A DNA stretch of 64,000 bases from Acinetobacter portensis (GCF_023158935.1 NZ_CP096120.1:1302001-1366000); one strand, 5' to 3'. Positions 32,673 through 41,793 are shown, counted from the first letter of the stretch. Made by a program: numbers and translations. The notes: a model not told the origin generated them from the sequence alone.

Positions 32673-33896
32673 TTATCCAAAGAAACCTATAGAAAGCTGA
32701 ATAACGACTGCATTCACAATATCTACAAAGAAAGCACCTGTAAGCGGAATAACCAAAAAGGCTCTATGCGATGGTCCATAAGTATTGGTTACTGCTTGAA
32801 TATTAGCAATTGCAGTTGGCGTTGCGCCAAGGTTAACACCACATTGACCTGCACAAAGTACCGCAGCATCATAATTACTTCCCATAATCCTAAAGGTAAC
32901 AAAGTAAAGGTATAGCGCCAACAATATCGTTTGAGCAATAAGAATAATGACCAGTGGCCCCGCCAAATCTGCAAGCATCCAAAGTTGTAAAGACATAAGT
33001 GCCATAGCTAAAAATAGCGCCAATGAACCATTACCAAATACATCAATACAACGGTCAAACATCTCAATTCTAAAAATATGCTCTAAGATGTTACGTAAAA
33101 TAACACCGCACATTAAAGCCCAAACAAAAGTTGGAAGCTCGAACCACTGACCTTTTGCAAAATCTGCCATAAAAAATGCAAAGCTAATACATACTGCGAA
33201 CATCCCCATCGTTTTTACAGCGTCATCTGCTGTAATTAAACGTGTTTTTTTAGGATATTCAAAAGGCGCAATTTCAGATGCTGGAGGTGCTTCATTTCGA
33301 CCATTTTCAGTCACAATTTCTTCTGCAAGTTGGTAACGACGTATTAGAAATTTAGCAACTGGTCCGCCCATCATACCGCCAATGACTAAACCAAATGTTG
33401 CACTTGCCATTCCTAAAACAATTGCACCTTGTATGCCATGATCTTGCTCAAATACTGTGCCCCAGGCACCTGCCGTACCATGTCCACCTGTTAAAGTTAC
33501 AGAACCTGTAATTAAGCCAATTAAAGGATCTAAACCTAAAAGTTTAGCTAAACTAATACCCAATGCATTTTGCAGTAATACAAAAATAATCACACAAATA
33601 AGAAAGACAACTAAGGTTTTACCACCCTCTTTTAACTTGCCTAAACTTGCGCTTAAACCCACAGAAGTAAAAAACATGAGCATAAAGATTTGCTGTATGT
33701 GTGCATCAAAATTCACAGTAATATTAAACTGTTTAAATAAAATATAAGTAACAACAGCTGCAACTAAACCACCGGCGACAGGTTCAGGAATATTGTATTT
33801 TTTTAAAATACTCATTTTGTGAACACAAAAATACCCAATTAAGAGAACTAACACCGCAATGACAATGGTCATAAATGCATTTAATTGATAATCCAT
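32673..33896 (-). CDS. gltS: Sodium/glutamate symporter
   Basis: Imports L-glutamate (and D-glutamate) with sodium across the inner membrane. 407 residues (E. coli 401) in two inverted halves of five transmembrane segments each. The re-entrant loop motifs are seen as TLTGGHGTAGAWG in the first half and GQCGVNLGATPTAIAN in the second. A hydrophilic loop of about 60 residues (with EEIVTENGRNEAPP) joins the halves. A perfect 16-bp palindrome lies 36 bases before the start. It is flanked by terminators at both ends, so it is a single-gene unit. Confidence 0.96.
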   Translation of the reverse strand: MDYQLNAFMTIVIAVLVLLIGYFCVHKMSILKKYNIPEPVAGGLVAAVVTYILFKQFNITVNFDAHIQQIFMLMFFTSVGLSASLGKLKEGGKTLVVFLICVIIFVLLQNALGISLAKLLGLDPLIGLITGSVTLTGGHGTAGAWGTVFEQDHGIQGAIVLGMASATFGLVIGGMMGGPVAKFLIRRYQLAEEIVTENGRNEAPPASEIAPFEYPKKTRLITADDAVKTMGMFAVCISFAFFMADFAKGQWFELPTFVWALMCGVILRNILEHIFRIEMFDRCIDVFGNGSLALFLAMALMSLQLWMLADLAGPLVIILIAQTILLALYLYFVTFRIMGSNYDAAVLCAGQCGVNLGATPTAIANIQAVTNTYGPSHRAFLVIPLTGAFFVDIVNAVVIQLSIGFFG

Positions 33897-33931
33897 ATTA
33901 TATCCTTGTTATATTCCAGACACTTATATAC

Positions 33932-33947
33932 AAATAATGCATTATTT
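33932..33947. promoter_or_regulatory. Perfect 16-bp palindrome before gltS
   Basis: AAATAATGCATTATTT is perfectly symmetric and sits 36 bases upstream of the gltS ATG, where an operator would overlap the promoter. The binding protein is unknown. AT-rich symmetry can also arise by chance in this genome. Confidence 0.4.
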
Positions 33948-34005
33948 TCAGCTTTAAATATGTAATTTTCATTATAAATATAAAGTTATATTTATTTTTA
34001 GGTAT

Positions 34006-34032
34006 AAAAAAGCACCCTATTGGGTGCTTTTT
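34006..34032 (-). terminator. Terminator of yceI
   Basis: AAAAAGCACCC and GGGTGCTTTTT form an 11-base stem around TATT just after the yceI stop. Confidence 0.88.
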
Positions 34033-34045
34033 ATTTCAAAACAAC

Positions 34046-34630
34046 TTACTTTTTAGCAGGAACAGATGCTTCAGTTGTAATATTTACAGTAATTTTGTCG
34101 CCCACATTCGGCACATACGCACCTACACCAAATGCAGAACGGTCAAATGTAGTTGTTGCATTAAAACCAATAGTTTCTAATTTAGTCATTGGGTGTACAG
34201 CTTGTTGATTTAATACAGCATCTAAAACAACAGGTTTAGTCACATCTTTAATGGTTAAGTTACCTGTAATTTTGAAATTCTTTTTGTCTGTAGTTTCAAC
34301 TTTAGTACTTTTGAATGTGATGTTTGGATATTTTTCAGCATCAAAGAAGTCAGCTTTTTTCAAATGCTCATCTAAAGCTTTAACGTTTGTATTTAAGCTC
34401 GCAAGTGGAATAGTCACATTTACAGATGACTTTTCTGGCTTCGCATTATCTACGTTAATTGTACCTTGAATGTCGCTAAAGTTTGCAGATGGTGTAGAAA
34501 AACCAAAGTGATTCCAGTTAAATACTGTTGCTGTATGTGTTGGGTCAATTTGATAAGCAACAGGCTTTGCCATAGAAAGTGTTGCAGCTGAAGCGAATGC
34601 CAAACCTAATGCGAGTGATTTAAATTTCAT
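34046..34630 (-). CDS. YceI-family periplasmic lipocalin-like protein
   Basis: 194 residues. A signal peptide (hydrophobic 6-19, cleavage after LSMA, residue 21) is followed by a YceI beta-barrel that binds long polyisoprenoid chains in the structurally known relatives. Family motifs are the mature N-terminal YQIDPTHTATVFNWNHFGFS, then KADFFDAEKYPNITFKST, then GNLTIKDVTKPVVLD. E. coli YceI is induced at high pH and osmotic stress; the exact role is unknown. It is a single-gene unit ended by the terminator at 34006. Confidence 0.93.
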   Translation of the reverse strand: MKFKSLALGLAFASAATLSMAKPVAYQIDPTHTATVFNWNHFGFSTPSANFSDIQGTINVDNAKPEKSSVNVTIPLASLNTNVKALDEHLKKADFFDAEKYPNITFKSTKVETTDKKNFKITGNLTIKDVTKPVVLDAVLNQQAVHPMTKLETIGFNATTTFDRSAFGVGAYVPNVGDKITVNITTEASVPAKK

Positions 34631-34950
34631 GTTTATATCCTTTTTTGAATATGAATAAGTCTATATTTTTCATTGAAAATTACACTGTTATGTATAAAAC
34701 GATATGTTGCAAATATGGAACGATTGATTGTTATTAATTTGTAACTAAACAATTGAATCACATAATAAAAATATGTGATTACTACAAAGCTTTATTTATC
34801 AAATGGTCAAGTATCACAGCTACTAGAATTTGCGGTTAAACATAGCACCTTATTGTTAATGTTTCGTATTAAGGTTTACATAACTTCACCATAGCTTCTT
34901 TTTTTCTTATTTATCATTTGTATATAAGTCAAATAAATAATAGGCATATT
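34631..34950. other. Divergent intergenic region between yceI and mqo
   Basis: 320 bases carrying both promoters and no gene I can support. It contains an inverted repeat of AATCACATA (34756-34764) and TATGTGATT (34772-34780) with a 7-base spacer, about 170 bases before mqo. Nothing else stands out beyond high AT content. Confidence 0.6.
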
Positions 34951-36594
34951 ATGAAGAAGTTTCTCAAATATCTACTTATTCTAGTCATTATATTATTCAT
35001 TATTGGGCTCATTTTCTTATTTAGACCAATTGCATCTAAACCTGTTAAATCTGCTTCAGATGAAAAAGTATTAGATGTTGTACTCATTGGTGGCGGCATT
35101 ATGAGTGCCACATTAGGGACCTATTTAAATGAACTTGAACCTAATTGGAATATCCGAATGTATGAACGTTTGGATGCTGTGGCAGAAGAAAGTTCGAAAG
35201 GTTTAAACAATGCGGGTACAGGTCACTCTGGTTTTATGGAGATGAACTATACCCCTGAAAAAGATGGCAAAATTGATATTAAAAAGGCGATAGATACCGC
35301 ATCTCAATTTGAAGTGAGTAAGGAATTTTGGTCTTATCAGGTTAAAAATGGCGTACTTGGGCAACCAAAGAGCTTTATTAACCCTGTTCCTCATATTGCT
35401 TTTGTTTGGGGTGATAGCGTTCCGTATATGAAAAAACGCCATGAAGCCATGACTCAAAATCCAATGTTTGAAGGGATGAAATATTCAGAGAATCCTGAAG
35501 AAATTAAGCAATGGGCACCTTTAGTTATGCAAGGTCGTGATGCTTCGCAAAAAGTTGCAGCAACACGTATGGATGTTGGTTCAGACGTTAACTATGGTTC
35601 TATTACCACTCAGTTAATTAACAACTTAACAAAACAAGATCAATTTAAACTTGAAACATCAACTGAAGTTACAGGCATTAGCCGTAACGATGACAATACG
35701 TGGACTGTTTCTGTTAAAAACTTGAAAACAAACACAACAAGTCATGTGAAATCTAAATTTGTATTCATTGGTGCAGGTGGCGCAGCAATTCGTTTACTAC
35801 AAATGACAGGTTTAGAAGAAACTAAACAATATGCGGGCTTCCCTATTGGCGGTATTTTCTTAATGACCGACAATCCTAAAGTGACGGCTATGCATACCGC
35901 TAAAGTATACGGAAAGCCTGAATTGGGTGCGCCTCCTATGTCTGTTCCGCACATTGATACGCGTTATATTGATGGTAAAAAATATGCTTTGTTTGGTCCT
36001 TTTGCGACATATTCAAATAAATTCTTAAAACATGGTTCTCAGTTCGATTTAATGGATTCGACCAACAAGAACAATGTTATTCCAATGGCAACAATTGGTT
36101 TAGAGAATTTAGATTTGGTGAAATACTTAATTAGCCAAGTTGCAATGACGAAAGAAGATCAATTTAACGAGCTTAAAAAGTATTATCCTGAAGCGAAAAT
36201 TGAAGATTGGACATTAAACCAAGGTGGTCAACGTGTTCAAATTATTAAGAAAGTGCCAGGTAAAGATGCAACTTTGCAATTTGGTACTGAAATTTTTGCC
36301 TCTAAAGATGGTTCTGTAACTGCGTTGTTGGGTGCTTCTCCGGGTGCTTCGACTTCTCCATACATCATGTTAAGTTTGATGGAAAAAGCCTTCCCTGAAC
36401 AAGTAAAAGGTAAATGGAATGGCAAGTTGCATGAAATTGTTCGTTCTTATGGGCAAGATTTAAGTGCTAACCCTGCTCTTTTAGATCAAATTCGTACTTA
36501 TACTAGTTCAACTTTAGGTTTGAATTATACGCCTACGCGCCATGCAGCTAATGATTCTACTGCGGTTGTTCCCGCTGTTGCGAATGCAAAATAA
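34951..36594 (+). CDS. mqo: Malate:quinone oxidoreductase with N-terminal membrane anchor
   Basis: Oxidises malate to oxaloacetate and passes electrons to the quinone pool, using FAD. 547 residues from the ATG at 34951; an earlier in-frame start at 34918 has no better binding site. Residues about 7-27 are a hydrophobic anchor not found in E. coli Mqo, which is peripheral. The FAD loop [17 protein letters not shown] follows, then [11 protein letters not shown], and near the C terminus [13 protein letters not shown]. It faces the yceI gene divergently and ends at a strong terminator. It could be the main malate oxidation route beside fumC and acnB. Confidence 0.95.
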   Translation: MKKFLKYLLILVIILFIIGLIFLFRPIASKPVKSASDEKVLDVVLIGGGIMSATLGTYLNELEPNWNIRMYERLDAVAEESSKGLNNAGTGHSGFMEMNYTPEKDGKIDIKKAIDTASQFEVSKEFWSYQVKNGVLGQPKSFINPVPHIAFVWGDSVPYMKKRHEAMTQNPMFEGMKYSENPEEIKQWAPLVMQGRDASQKVAATRMDVGSDVNYGSITTQLINNLTKQDQFKLETSTEVTGISRNDDNTWTVSVKNLKTNTTSHVKSKFVFIGAGGAAIRLLQMTGLEETKQYAGFPIGGIFLMTDNPKVTAMHTAKVYGKPELGAPPMSVPHIDTRYIDGKKYALFGPFATYSNKFLKHGSQFDLMDSTNKNNVIPMATIGLENLDLVKYLISQVAMTKEDQFNELKKYYPEAKIEDWTLNQGGQRVQIIKKVPGKDATLQFGTEIFASKDGSVTALLGASPGASTSPYIMLSLMEKAFPEQVKGKWNGKLHEIVRSYGQDLSANPALLDQIRTYTSSTLGLNYTPTRHAANDSTAVVPAVANAK

Positions 36595-36611
36595 TTTATT
36601 TCTAGTTCCAT

Positions 36612-36645
36612 AAAAAAAAGATGAGCTTCGACTCATCTTTTTTTT
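36612..36645. terminator. Bidirectional terminator after mqo
   Basis: A run of eight A then GATGAG, a CTTCGA loop and CTCATC then eight T. It ends mqo on the plus strand and the 71-residue gene on the minus strand. Confidence 0.92.
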
Positions 36646-36660
36646 ATTTAAATTAAGCGA

Positions 36661-36876
36661 TTATTCGATGTCATACACCCAGTTTCGGGCTTGTTTATCG
36701 GTGATGGTTTCACAAACGTAATAGTCGTGATCCCATGCGTCAGGATGAAAAATGTCTTTTTTTGTGTAGGTGACATTCTTGCCTTTTTCGACACAGACAA
36801 AGCTGTCGCCTTGGTCTTTGACTTGGGTTCCATTTAGGAAACCACCAATACAGAGGAAGCGGGATTGTTTTGCCAT
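36661..36876 (-). CDS. Uncharacterised 71-residue protein
   Basis: Begins MAKQSRFLCIGGFLNG and ends KQARNWVYDIE. It is soluble, with three cysteines and several aromatic residues in the second half (DAWDHDYYVCE). No family recognised. It starts 35 bases after the stop of the nuclease-like gene on the same strand, so the two may be co-transcribed, and it ends at the terminator shared with mqo. No strong ribosome binding site is visible. A competing frame at 36648-36833 on the same strand looks less protein-like. Confidence 0.55.
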   Translation of the reverse strand: MAKQSRFLCIGGFLNGTQVKDQGDSFVCVEKGKNVTYTKKDIFHPDAWDHDYYVCETITDKQARNWVYDIE

Positions 36877-36910
36877 TAATAAATAATCTTAATCAATTTC
36901 GATAATTATA

Positions 36911-39025
36911 CTATGAAGCTAATTTATCTAAAATCTTTTGAATATTATGTTCGTAATTGCCAATCTGTTTCATCCAAAATGTATTACTTTCAATCAAATT
37001 AATAAACTGTATTTGATCAATTTTCATGTTTTCTTGTTCCTCAAAAAAAGAACTTTGAACCAATGAATTTATAAAATCCATATTACTACTCAGCATAATA
37101 ATGGCTTCATCCATAGATATCTTTAAATGTTCTCCAAAATATTCATGATCAAATTCTAATGTAGTATCTATAATCCAAGAGTGAATTTTTACATCATTTA
37201 AATTTTCAAAATATTGATTTAAAAAATTATCTCTTACGTGAGATACTTTTTTCGAAAGTTGATAAGCTGCCTTATTTAAAGTGAAGTTTCGATATTCATA
37301 AATCTCTTGAATACTACTTTTAATATAAGTTGATTTAACCTCAGCTACGATCACATGGTTTTCGCATATAGCTATAAGATCAATTTCACCAACTTCTCTA
37401 TCTAAAGGCTGATATTGGCAAAACACTCGAAATCCAGCATTCTGAAATTTTTCAGCCAAATTTAACTCAATATTATCTGTTTCACTTCTTAGCTCTAAAC
37501 GATTTTTATGTAATTTACGAACATAATTAATCATAGCTGTATTCAAATTTTGATATGCTGTAAGCCATGCAAATTGAAAAATAAAATCATCAATTTTATA
37601 AAATGGTTTTTGTTGAAATGTAGAATGATCATCTTCACGATACAGATCACAAGTCCAAAAATTCAAAATTTGTTCCATTTTATTTTTTTTGACAGTATTT
37701 GAACTTCCTTTTACCCACGAGGACATTCTTTTAATCTTTTCTTCTTGTCTAGCAAATGTGAATGGCATTCTATTTTCACCTATCACAAAACCATGCATAG
37801 TAAGTTGCGTTAAGGCATGTAAATTAGTTTCTGAATGAGATAAGAAACTCATAAATTTTTCAATATGATCTTTTAAAAAATGTGCTTGTGACAAAGTAAT
37901 AGTAATCATTGTTTCATAAACATCAAGCTTTTGATTACTAATACTGAACTGAGTAATACCATACACTTGAGCCAGCTGCTCTTGAATACCAAATGCTTTT
38001 GATAATGCAACGGCATTAGCTTCTAAATTATCACCTGTATTTATAATGCTGTGTATAGCATCAGAATTTAGTAATTTTTCAGTACCAACACCCAGCCAAT
38101 AGCTTATTAGTAATGAATTTTTCTCTGACCAGTGATCTTTTTCTTGTGTATTAGCGTAAATTAATTCTGAATTTTTCAGCTCATAATTTACCTGCTTATT
38201 AAAACTAAACGACTCAAGTACATTTCTTTTATAATTAATAATCTCAATTTCTATAGCTACAAGCTTTTTATACAATTCATACTGTTTTTGAAGTTGTAAA
38301 GTCATGCCATTACCAATTAAGAAAGGCATTAATTTACTTTTCAGTGCCAAAGCTATCGATTGATCAGTTAATTTTTTAGTATTTCTTCGAGAGGTTTTAA
38401 CAATTTCATCAAAAGCCTTCCAAACCGTTTCTGCTGAATTCTTTTCATTTTTATCAAATTGATATGGCAAATATTCAAAATAATCCTGATTTGGAATCAA
38501 ATATTCATAAGCATAGAGACTACCAAAAGACATAGCAGTGATTTGCCCCATATTTAGCTCATTTTTTATCTCTTCATAAATTTCTAATCGATGATTATAT
38601 TGTGCATGTAAATAATCCACAGTCTGAAAAAATATAGATAGTGTTTCATTGTTAACTTCTTGTTCAATTTCCTTAAGTACAGACCATGAATGATGTTCAA
38701 TATTAAGAATTATCCCAGAATAACGTACCGCTAAAATAAAACTTTGAACATCAAGTTTTAAAAAATTTAGACAGATGTTCTTATCAATCAAATTAAAACG
38801 AATATATTGGCTTAATCCGAGAATATAATTTTCACTTTTGACATCATCAATAGTTAATAATTTAATAAAACTTGATTGCCAGAACATATCAAATTTACTT
38901 TTAAAACTTCTACTTTGAGGTTGTGAACTTTTATATAAGAGGTCTTCTACAATTTTTTCTTTTGCAATCTCAGCCCCATATTCCAATAACAGAGACTCAA
39001 ATTTATTTTCGTAATAATTTTGCAT
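36911..39025 (-). CDS. 704-residue protein with C-terminal PD-(D/E)XK nuclease-like domain
   Basis: No named family recognised. Residues 1 to about 510 are helical, with no motif I can assign, no membrane segment and no signal peptide. Residues about 515-620 form a restriction-endonuclease-like core: Glu525 in a helix (NLAEKFQNAGF), then GEIDLI with Asp549, then VIVAEVKS with Glu562 and Lys564, then a helix with Gln589. This is the D-x12-E-x-K pattern of PD-(D/E)XK enzymes. The gene is visibly more AT-rich than acnB beside it. Its ATG directly abuts the T tract of the acnB terminator and has no Shine-Dalgarno, so expression is probably by readthrough or from a later start. A defence or DNA-processing role is a guess. 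Confidence 0.75.
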   Translation of the reverse strand: MQNYYENKFESLLLEYGAEIAKEKIVEDLLYKSSQPQSRSFKSKFDMFWQSSFIKLLTIDDVKSENYILGLSQYIRFNLIDKNICLNFLKLDVQSFILAVRYSGIILNIEHHSWSVLKEIEQEVNNETLSIFFQTVDYLHAQYNHRLEIYEEIKNELNMGQITAMSFGSLYAYEYLIPNQDYFEYLPYQFDKNEKNSAETVWKAFDEIVKTSRRNTKKLTDQSIALALKSKLMPFLIGNGMTLQLQKQYELYKKLVAIEIEIINYKRNVLESFSFNKQVNYELKNSELIYANTQEKDHWSEKNSLLISYWLGVGTEKLLNSDAIHSIINTGDNLEANAVALSKAFGIQEQLAQVYGITQFSISNQKLDVYETMITITLSQAHFLKDHIEKFMSFLSHSETNLHALTQLTMHGFVIGENRMPFTFARQEEKIKRMSSWVKGSSNTVKKNKMEQILNFWTCDLYREDDHSTFQQKPFYKIDDFIFQFAWLTAYQNLNTAMINYVRKLHKNRLELRSETDNIELNLAEKFQNAGFRVFCQYQPLDREVGEIDLIAICENHVIVAEVKSTYIKSSIQEIYEYRNFTLNKAAYQLSKKVSHVRDNFLNQYFENLNDVKIHSWIIDTTLEFDHEYFGEHLKISMDEAIIMLSSNMDFINSLVQSSFFEEQENMKIDQIQFINLIESNTFWMKQIGNYEHNIQKILDKLAS

Positions 39026-39026
39026 A

Positions 39027-39060
39027 AAAAATAAGGGCTGATTAATCAGCCCTTATTTTT
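39027..39060 (-). terminator. Terminator of acnB, abutting the next start codon
   Basis: A perfect 34-bp palindrome built on AAGGGCTGATT, with long A and T runs at its ends. It lies 28 bases after the acnB stop, and its far end is one base from the ATG at 39025 of the nuclease-like gene. Confidence 0.92.
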
Positions 39061-39088
39061 AACTCATATTACTTTAATTTTCAACAAA

Positions 39089-41728
39089 TTAAGTTAACTG
39101 AGCAGCAGCAATTTTCTTAGTATCAACATCTTTAGCAGCGTTTGTATAGTCGCTCATTTTGTCGAAGCTTAAGTATTGGTAAATATCAGCAGACATGCTG
39201 TCAATTTGAGCAGCATATTCTTGATATTCCGCAGGAGTTGGTAATTTACCAAGTACCGCAGCAACAGAAGCAAGTTCAGCAGAAGCTAAGTAAACGTTAG
39301 CACCTTGACCTAAACGGTTCGGGAAGTTACGAGTAGAAGTCGAAACACAAGTTGTGTTCGGAGCTACACGTGCTTGGTTACCCATACATAATGAACAACC
39401 TGGCATTTCAGTACGCGCGCCAGCTTTACCATAAGTATTGTAAAAACCTTCTTCCATCAATTGACGCTCATCCATACGAGTTGGTGGAGCAATCCACAAA
39501 CGAGTATTTAATACGCCACCAGGAACTTTCTCTAACAACTTACCAGTTGCACGGAAGTGACCAATGTTAGTCATACATGAACCAACAAACACTTCGTCAA
39601 TTTTCACGCCTTGAACGTCAGATAACAATTTCGCATCATCTGGATCGTTTGGACAACAAAGAACTGGCTCAGTAATTGTAGCTAGGTCAATTTCATACAC
39701 TTTCGTGTATTCAGCGTCAGCATCAGCTTTAAGAAGTGATGGGTTCGCTAACCATTTTTCCATGTTCTCAACACGACGAGCCATAGTACGCGCATCGCCA
39801 TAACCTTCAGAAATCATCCATTTCAACATAGTAATGTTTGATTTAAGGTATTCAGCAACTTTTTCTTCAGAAAGCGTGATAGAACAACCAGCAGCTGAAC
39901 GTTCAGCAGAAGCATCAGAAAGTTCGAATGCTTGCTCAACAGTTAAGTCAGTTTCCATTTCTGTTAAGTCGATTTCTAAAATACGACCAGAGAAGATGTT
40001 TTTCTTACCTTTCTTCTCTACAGTTAAGTCACCTTGCTGAATCGCAACGTAAGGAATTGCATGTACTAGGTCACGTAGAGTGATACCAGGTTGCATTTTA
40101 CCTTTGAACTTAACAAGAACAGATTCAGGCATGTCTAGTGGCATAACACCAGTTGCAGCAGCAAACGCTACAAGACCAGAACCCGCTGGGAAAGAAATAC
40201 CAATTGGGAAACGAGTATGCGAGTCACCACCAGTACCAACTGTATCTGGAAGAAGCATACGGTTTAACCAAGAGTGGATAATACCGTCACCTGGACGTAA
40301 AGACACACCACCACGGTTCATGATGAAATCAGGAAGCGAGTGTTGCATTTGAACGTCAACTGGCTTTGGATAAGCAGCTGTATGACAGAAAGATTGCATA
40401 ACAAGGTCAGCAGAGAAACCTAGGCAAGCTAAGTCTTTCAATTCGTCACGAGTCATTGGACCTGTTGTATCTTGAGAACCAACAGTTGTCATCTTAGGTT
40501 CGCAGTAAGTACCCGGAAGTACACCTTGACCTTCAGGAAGACCACAAGCGCGACCAACCATTTTTTGAGCTTGAGTGAAGCCTTTACCAGTAGCAGCAGG
40601 CTGAACTGGTACACGGAATAAAGTAGAAGGTGCAAGACCTAATTCTTCACGTGCTTTAGTTGTTAAGCCACGACCAACGATTAAGTTGATACGACCACCC
40701 GCACGAACTTCGTCAAGAAGAACTGGAGTTTTAAGTTCAGCTTCAGCAATAACAGCGCCATCTTTAGATGCAGTTACTTTTGCAGCAGCGTGATCGATGT
40801 TTAGAACGATTTCATCGCCCATGTTCATGTTAGCAACATCAATCTCGATTGGTAACGCACCAGCATCTTCCATTGTGTTGAAGAAAATTGGAGCGATTTT
40901 AGAACCTAGGCAGTAACCACCGTCTTTTTTGTTCGGGATGTGAGCAATGTCATCACCAAAGAACCAAAGAACAGAGTTAGTTGCAGATTTACGAGATGAA
41001 CCTGTACCAACAACGTCACCAACGTAAGCAACTTGGTTGCCTTTAGCAACTAGCGCTTTAATTTGGCTTAATGGACCAACTTCACCTGGTTTTTCAGGGT
41101 TGATACCATCACGTTCGTTTTTAAGCATTGCGTTAGCGTGTAACGGAATGTCTGGACGGCTCCAAGCGTCTTGTGCAGGTGACAAGTCGTCTGTGTTTGT
41201 TTCGCCAGTTACTTTGAAAACTGTAAGTTTGATTTCTGATGGTACGTCTTTACGGCTTGTGAACCATTCAGCATCAGCCCAAGATTGCATAACCGCTTTT
41301 GCATTTGCATTGCCCGCTTTTGCTTTATCAGCAACGTCATGGAACGCATCAAATACAAGAAGAGTTTTCTTAAGTGCTTCAGCAGCTAATTCAGCAAGTT
41401 CAGCGTTATCAAGAAGAGCAACTAAAGGTGCTACATTATAACCACCAAGCATAGTACCTAGTAAGTAAACTGCACGTTCTTTAGAAACTAATGGAGAAGT
41501 ACATTCGCCATTTGCCAAAGCAGCCAAGAAAGCAGCTTTTACATAAGCAGCTTGGTCAACACCCGCTGGAACACGGTTTTCTAGTAAATCAACTAGAAAC
41601 GCTTCTTCGCCAGCTGGTGGATTTTTTAATAATTCAACTAATGCAGCTGTTTGAGCATCATCAAGTGGCTTCGGTGGGACTCCGAGTGCGGCACGTTCTT
41701 CAACGTGTTGGCGGTAAGCTTCTAGCAC
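39089..41728 (-). CDS. acnB: Aconitate hydratase B
   Basis: Isomerises citrate to isocitrate in the TCA cycle with a [4Fe-4S] cluster. In some bacteria it also hydrates 2-methylaconitate in the methylcitrate cycle. 879 residues (E. coli 865). The AcnB order of domains is present: an N-terminal HEAT-like domain (1 to about 160), the swivel domain with VGTGSSRKSATNSVLWFF, and the catalytic domains with the cluster ligands in FVGSCMTNIGHFR and CSLCMGNQARV. The start is a GTG at 41728 with AGAGGAA 8 bases upstream; it gives MLEAYRQHVEERA, as in E. coli. A structured leader precedes it (41747-41793). Confidence 0.97.
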   Translation of the reverse strand: MLEAYRQHVEERAALGVPPKPLDDAQTAALVELLKNPPAGEEAFLVDLLENRVPAGVDQAAYVKAAFLAALANGECTSPLVSKERAVYLLGTMLGGYNVAPLVALLDNAELAELAAEALKKTLLVFDAFHDVADKAKAGNANAKAVMQSWADAEWFTSRKDVPSEIKLTVFKVTGETNTDDLSPAQDAWSRPDIPLHANAMLKNERDGINPEKPGEVGPLSQIKALVAKGNQVAYVGDVVGTGSSRKSATNSVLWFFGDDIAHIPNKKDGGYCLGSKIAPIFFNTMEDAGALPIEIDVANMNMGDEIVLNIDHAAAKVTASKDGAVIAEAELKTPVLLDEVRAGGRINLIVGRGLTTKAREELGLAPSTLFRVPVQPAATGKGFTQAQKMVGRACGLPEGQGVLPGTYCEPKMTTVGSQDTTGPMTRDELKDLACLGFSADLVMQSFCHTAAYPKPVDVQMQHSLPDFIMNRGGVSLRPGDGIIHSWLNRMLLPDTVGTGGDSHTRFPIGISFPAGSGLVAFAAATGVMPLDMPESVLVKFKGKMQPGITLRDLVHAIPYVAIQQGDLTVEKKGKKNIFSGRILEIDLTEMETDLTVEQAFELSDASAERSAAGCSITLSEEKVAEYLKSNITMLKWMISEGYGDARTMARRVENMEKWLANPSLLKADADAEYTKVYEIDLATITEPVLCCPNDPDDAKLLSDVQGVKIDEVFVGSCMTNIGHFRATGKLLEKVPGGVLNTRLWIAPPTRMDERQLMEEGFYNTYGKAGARTEMPGCSLCMGNQARVAPNTTCVSTSTRNFPNRLGQGANVYLASAELASVAAVLGKLPTPAEYQEYAAQIDSMSADIYQYLSFDKMSDYTNAAKDVDTKKIAAAQLT

Positions 41729-41746
41729 GGTGTAATTCCTCTTTTT

Positions 41747-41793
41747 AAAAAATTATTTACAAATTCCAGCCATTCACAGGCTTCGTAAATAAT
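41747..41793 (-). promoter_or_regulatory. Hairpin and T tract in the acnB leader
   Basis: On the minus strand ATTATTTAC and GTAAATAAT form a 9-base AT stem, with an inner AGCC/GGCT stem in the 24-base loop, followed by six Ts and then the acnB ribosome binding site. The shape is that of a weak attenuator or a structured 5' leader. The stem is AT-only, so stability is doubtful. Confidence 0.35.

Noticed and set aside
32633-34032. Shared GCACCC/GGGTGC hairpins on both sides of gltS, considered as ends of a mobile element
   Set aside because: Each is an ordinary intrinsic terminator with T tracts placed right after a stop codon; no target duplication or transposase.
36648-36833. Alternative minus-strand frame overlapping the 71-residue gene
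   Set aside because: It overlaps the terminator, is low-complexity in Lys/Thr and has no binding site. The other frame has a more protein-like composition and is set between neighbours more naturally.
40080-41441. Plus-strand open frames opposite acnB
   Set aside because: Antisense shadows of a highly expressed gene with strong codon bias; no ribosome binding site or domain.
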